Source of the DNA: Halalkaliarchaeum desulfuricum
GTDB lineage: Archaea; Halobacteriota; Halobacteria; Halobacteriales; Haloferacaceae
Direction: 5' to 3'
DNA length: 64,000 nucleotides
NCBI RefSeq assembly: GCF_002952775.1
Contig: NZ_CP025066.1
Location: 2,790,001 to 2,854,000, forward strand
Positions within the stretch are counted from its first letter, which is position 1; each line of letters starts with the position of its first letter. The notes under the pieces were generated by a model. That model did not search any database. It was not told the origin of the DNA and worked only from the letters and a program-made list of their open reading frames with translations. Positions 9,270-18,855 of the stretch are shown here, one piece after another. The translations under genes and the position numbers were made by a program.

Positions 9270-9438
9270 GAAACGACTGTCGATCCCGGCAGGGAAAAGG
9301 ATCCTGACGGATCTTCGCGAACGAGCGGCCGACGAACCCGTCGGTGACCGGTTCGGTGTCGCTGAAAAACCCCTTGCGGGGTCACCCGGGGGGAGATGGG
9401 TGTCGGAGCGGATTCGGGACAATGCCCGTATCGGCGCT

Positions 9439-9454
9439 CCTACAATATTGTAGG
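9439..9454. promoter_or_regulatory. perfect 16-bp palindrome, candidate operator
   Basis: CCTACAATATTGTAGG is fully self-complementary. It lies between the thioesterase gene and the 3' end of the giant subtilase gene, in a stretch that turns AT-rich. Such a palindrome fits a dimeric winged-helix or metalloregulator site. It may control the thioesterase, whose start is 170 bases away. Confidence 0.45.
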
Positions 9455-9555
9455 GGACTGGTGGTACTTTTGTATTTACTGATTACCGAACGGTACTGAG
9501 AGATTTCTTCATTTATTGAGACATTAAAAATTCATTTTATTAGAGGTCGATCCGA

Positions 9556-12500
9556 TCAGTAGTTTTGGACCCAGTCGAATTCGGCTTCCTCTCCGATTTC
9601 GGAGGTGTCTTCGGTGTTCGGAAGAGTCTCCTCTTTTCCGGTGCCCTCTCGGGATGTACTTTCCGAGGATGTGCTTTCTTGGGAGGCTCTTTCCGGTGAG
9701 GTACCACCATCGGTACGGGAGTTCGTTTCACCGTGCTTCGGTGCCGAGAACACCTCGGGACCGATAGCAAGCAGGTTGACCAGCAGCGCCACCAGGATCA
9801 TCCCGATCAACCCGGATGTCCACACCGATCGTGGCACGTCCGGGAACGGGAGCGGCCCGTCGTCGTCTTCTGCATCCCGGGGATCGTCGACCGCAGGTTC
9901 CTCGGTTATTTGTTCCTCATCAGAGGGGGCCGCGTCATTGTCCGGTTCGACGACCACCTCGATCGGCTCTTCCCACTTTGTGAGAGTCACTTCGTAGGTG
10001 CCGGGCGATTCGAACGTCGCCGAGAGGTCGACAGTTTCCGACGTGCCGGGTTCGATCGACACCTCGGCGGTGGACACGACGTCGTCTTCGACGAGGAGTT
10101 GCGTCTCGTAGGCACCTTCAGCGTCGCCGACGTTCGCTATCGTTGCTCGCACAGTGACTGCGTCCCCGGTCAGAACAGTTCGATCGTCAACACCGGCATC
10201 GACGATTTCGAAGGCCGGTTCGGGAGCGCCCTCGACGGCAACCGCGAACTCGGAGAAGCCGGGTGTCACGGCGGCATACCGATCCCCACGGAGGTGTTCG
10301 GTTTCGAGTTCCTCCCACTCACCGTCGTGGTAGCGGAGCATCGTCACGTTCTCTTTTGTCGTGTCTGCCGGGAGTTGATGGCCGCGAAGTGTAATCACGA
10401 ACTCTGCTTTCTCGATGTCCTCGTTCTCGATGTCGATCCGTTCCACCTCGACGTAGCCGATCGCCCGGTGTTCGGTCGGCTCCGGCGCTTCGCGGGGCGA
10501 ACTGGCTGGTGGAGAGACGTCGAGCTGGAAGTCGTCGGCCTCCTCGCCGGGGGTAATCTGGAGGCTATTGTGGACGAACGAACCATCCCCGGGTTCATTC
10601 AGCTCCAACTCGAGCAGTTCCTGGCCCGGATCCGTCACCGAAACAAGTGCCCCGCCCGGGGAGCTGTCGATCGAAACCTCGGGTTCGGGGTCCGGTTGTT
10701 CGTCCCCGTCGTCGGGGGAACTTCCGAAGCCCGGCGGAGGTCCACCGCCTCCGCTGCCCCCACCATCTCCACCGCTCTCCCCGTCTCCGCTGTCCCCACC
10801 GTCGGTGGATTCGTCAGCTTCCCGAACGGTGAGGTTGCCCGCGAAGTGATCCTCGACGTGGAGTTGATAGTCTCCCGGATTCTCGAACGTATGAGTAATG
10901 TTAACGTTCTTCTGCGAATCCGGGGTGACGGTGACGTTCTGGGTTGCAAGCGTTTCGTTTCCAGCCAGGAGTGCAAGTGACCTGGTCCCCTCGACGTCGC
11001 CGAGGTTCTCGACAGTGACGTTCACGCCGACGGAGTCGCCCGCGTCGATCTCTTCGTCTCCGAGGGTCGCGTTCACGATTTCGACGTCCGCCGGGGCCAG
11101 CACATCGACGGATCCGACGTGAGTGTCGTCGACCGCGACCTCGTAGTTGCCAGCGGTATCGAACGTGTGGACGAACGTGAGATTCGCCGAGTCTCCCGCA
11201 TCGAGTTGTTCCGTTTCAGTGGCGACAACGGTGTCGTTGACGAGTAGTTCGGCGGTGTGTTCGCCAACATCATCGCCGACGTTCTCGACGGTGATTTCGA
11301 CGGTGACCGACTCGCCGTCGAGGAGTTCCTCGGGAGTCACCGTTCCATTGCTCAGTTCGAACGCGGGGGACCCGGGCTCGGTAACCGTGAGGTCTCCCGC
11401 GTGCGCGTCATCTATTTTCAGTTCGTACGTCCCGGTGTTCTCGTACGTCCGGTCGAACGTGACAGTCTCGGTTTCCCCGCCGGCAACCGTCACCGCGGTC
11501 GTCTCGACAGCGTCGCCATCACGGAACAGGGTTGCTTCGTGGGTGCCCTCGCGATCACCCACGTTCTCGACGGTCCCGGTGATCTGGACGGAGTCGCCGG
11601 CTTCGATCTCGCTTTCCGAAAGCGAAGCGTCCGTCGTTTCGAACGCCGCGGGCTCTTCCACGGCCAGGGTGATCGGACCGGCGTCGTCGATCATGACGGC
11701 GTATTCGCCCGCCGTATCGAACGTGCGTGTGAAGCTGACGGTCGTCGATTGGTCGGGATCGAGCTGCACCGTGTCGCTGGCGACGACGCTGTTGTTGACG
11801 ATCAGTTCGGCGGTGTGTTCGCCGGTGTCGTCGCCGACGTTTTCGACTGTGGCAGTGATATCGACGGAGTCGCCCTCCAGGATCGGGTTCTCCTCGACTG
11901 CGAGGTCACGCGTCTCGAATGCGGGCTCACCTGGTTCGGTGACCGTCACCTCGCCGGCGGACTCGTCGCTCACAGCGAGGTAGTAGGTGCCGGCCTCGTC
12001 GAACGTCCGATCGAACGAAACTGTCGTCTCCTCTCCGGGATCGAGTTCGACAGCCGTTGTCTCCTCGACGCTATCGTCGACCTGGAACTCGGCAGTGAAG
12101 GAACCGGATTCGTCGCCGACGTTCTCCACGTCCGCAGTAACTGTGACCGTTTCCCCTTCCTCGATGGTGACGTCGCTCGTCTGGGCGTTCGAGACGACGA
12201 ATTCGGCCGGATCGGGTTCGGAAACGGTCAGTGTACCGGCGTCGGCAGTGGTTTCACCGCCGTCATTGTCCTCGGCGACGATTTCCAGCCCGTACTCGCC
12301 TTCGGTTTCAGGCTCGTATTTGAAGGCGACGGTGGTGGATTCCCCGGCTGAAAGCGTCACATCAGTGCTTGCCTCGACGGTGCCGTTCACTTCGAGGTCA
12401 GCGGTGACAGTTCCCTCTTCGTCGCCGACGTTCTCGAGAGTGGCGGACGCCTCGACTGTTTCGCCGGGTTCGATCTCCGTTCGATTCAAAGTCCCATCGG

Positions 12501-15500
12501 AGAGTTCGAAGACGGCCGGCCCTTCGACCGCGAGTTGTCCGGCGGGTTCGCCGCTCACGTCGGCGCTGTAGGTGCCCGCCGAGTCGACGGTACCTGAAAG
12601 CGTAACAGTGGTCGACTCCTCGGCGTCGAGGTGGACGGTTTCGCTCGCGACAGTCAGTACGCTGCCGTCGTCGTCGGTCAGGCGGAACTCCGCCTCGAAC
12701 TCGGTCGCTTCGGGATCGAGATTCTCGAGGGTGGCGGTGGCCTCGGCAGTCTCGCCCGTCTGGATCGTCTCGTCGGTCAGGGAGGCGTCCGACACGATCA
12801 CGCCGCCAGTCTCGCGGTCGTCGACCGCGTAGGCGTCGTAGGCGGCCGTCGAGATCGCGTTGCCCCCATCGTCGAGGACCGCAACCTCCAGGTGGACGGT
12901 GTCGGTCCCCAGGTCGGTGTCGATGGTGGCGCGGTACTCGCCCGCGTCTGTGTCGACGGCGGTGACGGAGGCGTCGTGCCAGTCGTCGCTGGTGTCGGTG
13001 ATCGATCCGTCGTAGGGATCACTCGTAACCGTCCCGTCGGCGTAGCGCACCAAGACCGTGAGATCCTCCGGGTTGTCGTCCTCGACGGTGAGGTCGATGT
13101 CGACGGGACCGGTCGGGAGGCTGTTTTCGGTCGAGAGTTCAGGTGGCGTGATCTCGGCGACCGTCGGCGGGGTGTTGTCGCCGCCCTCGGTGTAGGTCGT
13201 TCGGACGGCGGTGCGGGTCGACGTCGAGAGCGACCGATCCCCGTTTTCGGCCTGGGTGACGATCTCGTAGGTCGTGCCATCCGAAAGCGAGTCGTCCGCC
13301 GTGTAGGAGACCGTCGGACCATCGACCTGACCCTGATCGACGACGGAGCCGTCCCTGGTGACGGTGTAGTCAGTCGAGTCGTCGCGGGTTTCGAGGATTC
13401 CACGAACCGGGCCCTGGGAGACCTGGGGGTTCACTGTCAGCTGGACGTTGTCCTCCTCGACGTATTCGCCGACGTCGACGCTCGCAGTCCCAGTGAAGGG
13501 GTGTTTGTTCACCGCAACCGGAGTTTCCACGCCGCCAGCGGGCTTGAAGTCCTCGGCGGATCGGATGATCCAGTCCTCGTTTTCGTCCTCGACTTCGAGG
13601 CGGTAAGACGGCGCAGTCGGGATGTCGTGTGGTGAGGAGTAGATCGTCTGGTTCGTGCGGTCGCGGAGCGACCACTGGCCGGTGCCGATGGGATCGTTCA
13701 GGATGGGATTGTCGACGATCCGTTCGACATCGTAGGTTTGTGCGGAATCTTCCCGGTAGTAAGTCACGTTCTCGGCGGCGAGGTCGTCCTGCTCGACGAC
13801 GAACGTTTCGTCACCGTTCACACCCTGGGTCTGATGGAACAGATGGAAAGCGTCTGGAGTATCGAGGTGGCGCTCCTCGTCGGGGTGGTGGCCATCGGGT
13901 GCGAGGAGATGGGAGACGGTGGCGTTGAAATCGCCTTCACTGAACCGGACGTCTCGGTTTTCAGGGAAAGAATCACGTACCTCATAATACGTTACGGTAT
14001 CGTCTACGGTCCCTAATTTTGCATTCAGTCGTATGGTCTCCAGATCGCCGTGGATCGATTCCAATTCGGTGATATCAGGCGAATAGGTGACTGTTTCTGC
14101 TTCATCAAAGGTTATCGTCTTGTTTTCTGTCACAGTTACCGTTTCTGCCATTAGTATCGACTTCCCCGATGGGCCGTCAGTACCTACTGTGAAAACTGTA
14201 TAATTACCCCCCATAACACCGAACGAGGCTTCCCCCTCAGAACTGTCGCTAGTAGTAGCAGAAATAGAGTCCGTCATGGTCTTACCATCGCGGTCGTGAT
14301 CATGAATCCCAACGAAATCTCCGCTCACATCACCGTCATCGAGGGCTAATTTTTCGATAGTGAGTTCGTATCTTGCATCCACCGAATAGCCGAAGTTAGA
14401 TTTATACTCGCCATCGTTTATCTGAAGATTCCCCGCATAGCTATTACGGGGAGTGTCAGCAGTAACATGGAGTTCGATCTGGACTGTTTCTGCTGGATCA
14501 ATTGATATCTCAGTTTGATTTAGGCTAAGATTCCCTGCTTCTCCATCTATCGAGGTTGCAGATGCTGAAAGAGTTAGTTTTCGCTCACTCTCTCCTGAAT
14601 TTGTTATCTCGATTGTTTCGTACGTAGAGCTGTCTGTAGAAATACTTCCAATATCAGTTGTTGGTTTGTTAATGATCAGATTCGAATCAAGAGAATCCGT
14701 AACGTTGAGACGGCCACTACCAGTTGTATACACATTGTAATCTCCAATATCATCCGTGGTAGTCACCAATTGGCTCTTCACTGCTGACGGTGATGGTTCA
14801 CCGTTTTGTTCGATTACCAGTGCAGCAGCCCCGGCGACTACAGGAGTTGCCATACTTGTCCCACTTTTACTGGTGTAGTCGTCGGTATCGGCTTCGGCAC
14901 TGGTGACTGTTACCCCCGGTGCTACTAGATCCGGCTTCACATGATTGCGGATCGGTGTTGGTCCGCGAGAGGAGAACCATGCAATATCATCGTAATTATC
15001 GCTAGCTCCGACCGTGATTGCGCTTGGTACAACACCTGGCGAAGCGATCGTTTCGAAATCGTCGCCGTCGTTACCGGCCGCAACGATCACTGTTGTTCCA
15101 TTAGCGACGACTGTGTCAATCACATCGAAAAACGGATCATCCGAACTCGTTGATCCGCCAAGACTCATCGAAACGATATCCGCATCGTTCTCGTCGGCGT
15201 ATTCGATTGCTTCAATGATGTCCGAAGCGCTTCCACCTCCACTACTATCCAGTACCCGCAGATCCATGATACTCGCATTAGGCGCGACGCCGACGTACGT
15301 CCCGTCACTGGCGTCGCCACTCCCTGCTACAATCCCCGCAACGTGGGTTCCGTGCCCGTGTTCGTCGTGAGTTGTTCCTTCTCCAGTGAAGTCTTTCTCG
15401 TGAACGACTGCATGCTGGAGGTCGGGATGATCGCTATCGACGCCGGTGTCGAGCACGGCGACCGTGACGCCCTCTCCGGAGACGTTGTAGTCTTCCCACG

Positions 15501-16317
15501 CTTCCTCGGCAGAAACTACGTCCCCCGCGTCGTCGAGTTGGACCTCGTATTTCGCGTCGTAGTGAACCCGTTCGATCGAGTCGTCGTCGCGGAATTGTTC
15601 GAAGGTAGCTTCCGCACCGGCTTTGTCGATTGATCCCGAGACGGCACCGATCGACGCGTGAGAGCTTGCGACGTCCAATCCTGTCGTTCCGGCCATTCCA
15701 CGCTCGAACGCGTCGGAGACGCCGACCCGATCACTCGCGTTCTCGGCGGACTGAACGCCGATCCCGTTCCCTCGGTCCGGGCGATCCGTCCGTTCGCGGA
15801 GGATTACCGGGACGCTGTCAGTATCTTCGTCGGCGTAGCCGTCTTCAATCAGCCTGTCGACGTTGAACAGTTCCGGATCGAACCTGTCGAAGTCGACGCC
15901 TTCGGGAAAGACGTACGTTCCTTCGGCAGTCCGGACGGTGTGCATCGTGTCGTCAGTATCGGCGTCGTACCGGGGCTCATCGCCGGTTTCGATCACCTGC
16001 ACCGTGTGGCCGGTGAGCAGCGTGACGTTCGTCCGAGGGACAGCCTCGACATCGGCCGAGGACTCGAACCGATCGTTATCATCTGATTCGTCGACTGTCG
16101 AGCGATCCAGTACCGGACCCGAATCGATCTCTGGGCCGAACTGTTGGGAGGCGTCAGGGTGACTCGAGCCGGGGTTCTCGATACTCGGTGTCGTGTCGGC
16201 CGTAGCGGCCATCCCGGCGGCCGGCGCGGCCGGCGCGACAAGCATGAGCAACGCGACCAAAACGACGACGGCGCAACGAATTGTCCCGCCCGTTCCCGTC
16301 CTACGCGATGAGGCCAT
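9556..16317 (-). CDS. giant secreted subtilisin-family protease with CARDB repeats and PGF-pre-PGF domain
   Basis: This 2253-residue surface protease starts at ATG 16317; a TTG 12 bases upstream is less likely. Domains in order: a hydrophobic signal at about residues 15-38; a propeptide; an S8 catalytic domain with Asp290 (AVLDTGVD), His322 (HGHGTHVAG), the oxyanion Asn416 (AAGND) and Ser488 (SGTSMATP); beta-sandwich and fibronectin-like regions; seven tandem CARDB-like repeats; a Gly-Pro-rich linker; a PGF-pre-PGF domain; one more CARDB-like repeat; and a transmembrane helix (WTSGLIGMILVALLVNLLAIG) with a polar Ser/Thr/Glu tail. It is probably anchored by this helix, with the protease projected outside the cell. 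The part encoding the catalytic domain (about 14.0-15.3 kb) is visibly more AT-rich than the repeats. Confidence 0.92.
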   Translation of the reverse strand: MASSRRTGTGGTIRCAVVVLVALLMLVAPAAPAAGMAATADTTPSIENPGSSHPDASQQFGPEIDSGPVLDRSTVDESDDNDRFESSADVEAVPRTNVTLLTGHTVQVIETGDEPRYDADTDDTMHTVRTAEGTYVFPEGVDFDRFDPELFNVDRLIEDGYADEDTDSVPVILRERTDRPDRGNGIGVQSAENASDRVGVSDAFERGMAGTTGLDVASSHASIGAVSGSIDKAGAEATFEQFRDDDSIERVHYDAKYEVQLDDAGDVVSAEEAWEDYNVSGEGVTVAVLDTGVDSDHPDLQHAVVHEKDFTGEGTTHDEHGHGTHVAGIVAGSGDASDGTYVGVAPNASIMDLRVLDSSGGGSASDIIEAIEYADENDADIVSMSLGGSTSSDDPFFDVIDTVVANGTTVIVAAGNDGDDFETIASPGVVPSAITVGASDNYDDIAWFSSRGPTPIRNHVKPDLVAPGVTVTSAEADTDDYTSKSGTSMATPVVAGAAALVIEQNGEPSPSAVKSQLVTTTDDIGDYNVYTTGSGRLNVTDSLDSNLIINKPTTDIGSISTDSSTYETIEITNSGESERKLTLSASATSIDGEAGNLSLNQTEISIDPAETVQIELHVTADTPRNSYAGNLQINDGEYKSNFGYSVDARYELTIEKLALDDGDVSGDFVGIHDHDRDGKTMTDSISATTSDSSEGEASFGVMGGNYTVFTVGTDGPSGKSILMAETVTVTENKTITFDEAETVTYSPDITELESIHGDLETIRLNAKLGTVDDTVTYYEVRDSFPENRDVRFSEGDFNATVSHLLAPDGHHPDEERHLDTPDAFHLFHQTQGVNGDETFVVEQDDLAAENVTYYREDSAQTYDVERIVDNPILNDPIGTGQWSLRDRTNQTIYSSPHDIPTAPSYRLEVEDENEDWIIRSAEDFKPAGGVETPVAVNKHPFTGTASVDVGEYVEEDNVQLTVNPQVSQGPVRGILETRDDSTDYTVTRDGSVVDQGQVDGPTVSYTADDSLSDGTTYEIVTQAENGDRSLSTSTRTAVRTTYTEGGDNTPPTVAEITPPELSTENSLPTGPVDIDLTVEDDNPEDLTVLVRYADGTVTSDPYDGSITDTSDDWHDASVTAVDTDAGEYRATIDTDLGTDTVHLEVAVLDDGGNAISTAAYDAYAVDDRETGGVIVSDASLTDETIQTGETAEATATLENLDPEATEFEAEFRLTDDDGSVLTVASETVHLDAEESTTVTLSGTVDSAGTYSADVSGEPAGQLAVEGPAVFELSDGTLNRTEIEPGETVEASATLENVGDEEGTVTADLEVNGTVEASTDVTLSAGESTTVAFKYEPETEGEYGLEIVAEDNDGGETTADAGTLTVSEPDPAEFVVSNAQTSDVTIEEGETVTVTADVENVGDESGSFTAEFQVDDSVEETTAVELDPGEETTVSFDRTFDEAGTYYLAVSDESAGEVTVTEPGEPAFETRDLAVEENPILEGDSVDITATVENVGDDTGEHTAELIVNNSVVASDTVQLDPDQSTTVSFTRTFDTAGEYAVMIDDAGPITLAVEEPAAFETTDASLSESEIEAGDSVQITGTVENVGDREGTHEATLFRDGDAVETTAVTVAGGETETVTFDRTYENTGTYELKIDDAHAGDLTVTEPGSPAFELSNGTVTPEELLDGESVTVEITVENVGDDVGEHTAELLVNDTVVATETEQLDAGDSANLTFVHTFDTAGNYEVAVDDTHVGSVDVLAPADVEIVNATLGDEEIDAGDSVGVNVTVENLGDVEGTRSLALLAGNETLATQNVTVTPDSQKNVNITHTFENPGDYQLHVEDHFAGNLTVREADESTDGGDSGDGESGGDGGGSGGGGPPPGFGSSPDDGDEQPDPEPEVSIDSSPGGALVSVTDPGQELLELELNEPGDGSFVHNSLQITPGEEADDFQLDVSPPASSPREAPEPTEHRAIGYVEVERIDIENEDIEKAEFVITLRGHQLPADTTKENVTMLRYHDGEWEELETEHLRGDRYAAVTPGFSEFAVAVEGAPEPAFEIVDAGVDDRTVLTGDAVTVRATIANVGDAEGAYETQLLVEDDVVSTAEVSIEPGTSETVDLSATFESPGTYEVTLTKWEEPIEVVVEPDNDAAPSDEEQITEEPAVDDPRDAEDDDGPLPFPDVPRSVWTSGLIGMILVALLVNLLAIGPEVFSAPKHGETNSRTDGGTSPERASQESTSSESTSREGTGKEETLPNTEDTSEIGEEAEFDWVQNY
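10829..12812 (-). repeat. seven tandem CARDB-like repeat units in the protease gene
   Basis: Seven units of about 90 residues each share the pattern VTVENVGDxxGxHTAELxVN...TVSFxRTFDxAGxY and are separated by short proline-containing linkers (TEPGEPAF and similar). CARDB-type beta-sandwiches are common cell-adhesion or stalk modules in archaeal surface proteins. An eighth unit follows the PGF-pre-PGF domain. Confidence 0.8.
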
Positions 16318-16727
16318 TTCTGTTGGCAACTCCCCCTTATGGTTGAATACTGTTTTGATTCAGTTCTCATCTGTGATAATACACTTATACTTGACACGAT
16401 ATTCGGAATGTTGTGTTTCAGGCCCTCAGTAGATTATATACGAACAAAAATACAATAATATATATTATAGTAATCTCAAATTTTCATAATGAGATAACTA
16501 AACCGAGCCGTTTGATGATAAAAGAGAAATAGGTGTATCGATAACTGTGAGACGGCTATCCGGTAGTCCAATATCAACTGGAACGATCTTCAGTCACATG
16601 TTCACTGAGTCGATGATGGATCGTCCTCTGTTCAGGGGTGTCCTGAGACCACCCGCTTGGAGGACAACGAGTCTATACTTAAGCAGGAGATAGCGGAATT
16701 GAAGAATAACCGAGTCGAACCAGAACC
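16318..16727. other. AT-rich divergent intergenic region between protease and CxxC membrane protein
   Basis: This stretch of 410 bases has no credible gene and is much more AT-rich than its flanks, especially 16370-16500. On the minus strand a TATA-like GTATAAGTG (16381-16389) suits the protease. On the plus strand CTATACTTAA (16673-16682) suits the gene at 16728. No tRNA or obvious repeat is seen. Confidence 0.6.
16673..16682 (+). promoter_or_regulatory. TATA box of the 16728 gene
   Basis: CTATACTTAA is centred about 50 bases before the start codon. Very similar elements (TTTATACCTATT and, on the minus strand, CCTATACCTATG) precede the two paralogous genes at 33107 and 35391, which supports the call and suggests shared control. 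Confidence 0.5.
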
Positions 16728-17603
16728 ATGTCATTGAGCAATTCGTTCGACGGGCTTCGACAGCCGGAGTACACCGGCGAGAACAGGTGTCTACCGTGTA
16801 CAGTCGTCAATCTCGGGATCGCAACCGCCCTAGGGATCGGGGTCACCGGTGTCCTCGTCAGCTCCGGGACGACAATCGAACTGTCATCAGTCGTGGGCGG
16901 TGCCATCATCGCGGTATCGGCCGGGCTGATCTATCTGCGGGGGTATCTGGTTCCGGGCACGCCCACGCTGACCAAGCGGTACATGCCGCTGTGGATGCTC
17001 CGTCTGTTCGGAAAAGCGCCCGAACCCGTACGTGACGACCGGGGAAACGTCGAGGTGGAGTCGTTCCTCCTGGAGGCCGGCGTCATCGAGGAGTGTCCAG
17101 ACGATGACGATCTCTGTCTCACTGAATCGTTCGAAACCGCCTGGCGAGACCGGATCGACGCGATGCGAGATGGAGCCAACGGAGAAGCGATCGACCCGGG
17201 CATCGACGACTTCGTCGACCGGGGCGAGGTGGAGGAGGACGTCGATCTCGGGGACGTCGTGTTCGAGGAGCGAGGGAGTGCTTATGTGGCCACCCTCGAT
17301 GGCAGACGGATCGCCAAGTGGGAGTCTCGGCCGGCGTATCTCGCAGACGCTGCGGCGGCGGCAGAGCTTCGGCGACGGGCCGCCGGATGGCGCGTTCTCG
17401 GGTTCCCCGAGCGAACCGAAGTGGCTGGCAGTCTTCGGCTGTGGCTCGAAGAGTGTCCTGACTGCGAGGGTCCGGTGACGATGGATCAGGAGACGGTCCA
17501 GTCCTGCTGTCACGAGCGACAGGTGCTGGCGGCAACGTGTGACAACTGCGGAGTGCGGCTGTTCGAGGCGAACATCTCGCCAGGCGCGCTCGATTCGAAC
17601 TGA
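16728..17603 (+). CDS. haloarchaeal CxxC two-helix membrane protein with C-terminal zinc ribbon (paralog 1)
   Basis: This 291-residue protein belongs to a family I recognise only from its three copies here (also 33107 and 34546). The N-terminus has PEYTGENRCLPC, a CxxC motif just before two hydrophobic helices (about residues 25-70). The helices are followed by a conserved IYLRGYLVPGTPTLT segment. The middle is acidic and variable. The C-terminus holds CPDC...CC...CDNC, probably a zinc ribbon. Topology would place both cysteine motifs on the same, likely cytoplasmic, side. It lies between the giant protease and a DUF7344-type regulator, at the edge of the secreted-protein array. Function unknown; a membrane-associated sensor or assembly factor is possible. 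Confidence 0.75.
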   Translation: MSLSNSFDGLRQPEYTGENRCLPCTVVNLGIATALGIGVTGVLVSSGTTIELSSVVGGAIIAVSAGLIYLRGYLVPGTPTLTKRYMPLWMLRLFGKAPEPVRDDRGNVEVESFLLEAGVIEECPDDDDLCLTESFETAWRDRIDAMRDGANGEAIDPGIDDFVDRGEVEEDVDLGDVVFEERGSAYVATLDGRRIAKWESRPAYLADAAAAAELRRRAAGWRVLGFPERTEVAGSLRLWLEECPDCEGPVTMDQETVQSCCHERQVLAATCDNCGVRLFEANISPGALDSN

Positions 17604-17665
17604 TCTCCTGGCTCAGAAGCGTCTGCGGTTCTCGTCGATTCCCGTCGTTTATTTCCACGCCTGTT

Positions 17666-18199
17666 TCAACTGAGCAACGCGTTCAGGTAGATCCAGCGTT
17701 GGCTCCACAGCTGGTAGCCCATCACGACAGCGAACACGAACAGGAACAAGGACGTCCAGAGGACCGGATCGACAGCGGAGACAAGTGGGACGTCGATGTG
17801 CGCAGCGAGGACGACGAAAAGCGAGAGCGTTCCGAGCATACGATAGACCTCGTCCCACGTGACACCGTAGTCCGTTACAACCTCCATGTAAATGCGGACT
17901 GATTTGGCGTCCTCCTCGAGCGTGACTGTCTTTCGGTCGGAATCGTACTCGATGACGCCGCGCCTGTCGAGTTTCGGGAGATGCGTCTGGTGAAGAGAGT
18001 TGTAGACGCTGTCGCGGATGTTCTTCGGTGGCGGCGACTCACCGGTTTCCTGTTCGGCGATTGCTACCGCGAGTTCCCGAAGCGTCGTCGATCCCACTGT
18101 TCGTTGCATGTGTTTGATGACCTGCTGTCGACGCTCGTTCCGGAGCAGGTCGTGGATTTGCGTTTCCGGCAACCTCTGGTAACGGTTCGTGATTCCCAT
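17666..18199 (-). CDS. membrane-anchored winged-helix regulator (DUF7344-like), left copy
   Basis: This 177-residue protein has an N-terminal winged-helix domain (LLRNERRQQVIKHM...LRELAVAIAEQETG...VYNSLHQTHLPKLDRRGVIEYD), typical of the haloarchaeal DUF7344 family, and two C-terminal membrane helices (about residues 120-165). Such proteins are presumed one-component regulators tethered to the membrane. A relative with the same layout is at 29844; the pair flank the SipW-type array in opposite orientation. Targets are unknown, but the neighbouring array is the obvious candidate. Confidence 0.8.
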   Translation of the reverse strand: MGITNRYQRLPETQIHDLLRNERRQQVIKHMQRTVGSTTLRELAVAIAEQETGESPPPKNIRDSVYNSLHQTHLPKLDRRGVIEYDSDRKTVTLEEDAKSVRIYMEVVTDYGVTWDEVYRMLGTLSLFVVLAAHIDVPLVSAVDPVLWTSLFLFVFAVVMGYQLWSQRWIYLNALLS

Positions 18200-18465
18200 C
18201 GTTGTGACCCGAGGGACCCCATCCGTCCCCCACGCTATCGAGTCACACGTACCCCTATTAGGTAAGTAATCAGCGCTTGTATCTGTGTTGTCGGACCGGT
18301 AGTGAGTGCCTGATACGACAAAAAATGTTATTTTTACACGACACTACAGAACGGGAAAAGCAGTACGTGGCCGGTTACGAGATTCATTGGTGTGGATCTA
18401 CCACCGTTTTCCCGATTTTCGATGCGATCAATGCCGCCCTAGGGGGGCGATAAAAACGGGTTGGC

Positions 18466-18855
18466 GTGATTTCGGTCGGTGTCGGAAAAGCTGATCCGGA
18501 TACAATACAACAGATCACATCCACGGACCTGGACATCTACACGGCTGCAAACATCGACGAACGACATGACATCTTCGCTGCGATCGGCGAGACGATCCGC
18601 ACAGGCGAGGGTCTCCTCTTCGAGGGATCGTTCACTGACGCGATGCCCGAACTCGAATCCGGTAACGGAATAATTCTCAACGATCGAACAAATGATCTCG
18701 AGGAGACGTGGTATTTCGCCAAATCCGTGACGAAGCGTATTGTTCTCGAGTGGTGGTTACCGACTGGTGACGGTAACAAGGTGCAAACTGATCGCCTCGA
18801 ATTTTATTTGGAATTCTACACCGATCAGTTCCGTCACAACGAAATCGAGGCCTGA
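18466..18855 (+). pseudogene. truncated SipW-type/TasA-like protein lacking its signal and N-terminal half
   Basis: The 129-residue frame begins with GTG and has no RRK/SipW-type signal. Its C-terminal part (VLEWWLPTGDGNKVQ and FYLEFYTDQFRHNE) clearly matches the conserved C-terminal end of the array proteins (KWWFPTGQDD and FYTEQCRHNE in the 22313 product). The segment IFAAIGETIRTGEGLLFEG also matches LGDVLDDLNSDGMQLF there. It is probably a remnant left by recombination within the array, although an intact short cytoplasmic relative cannot be excluded. No matching N-terminal half is seen in the 260 bases upstream. Confidence 0.6.

Noticed and set aside
18306-18494. 62-codon frame upstream of the truncated SipW-type gene
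   Set aside because: It has a basic Arg/Cys-rich composition without family motifs and cannot supply the missing signal and N-terminal half.
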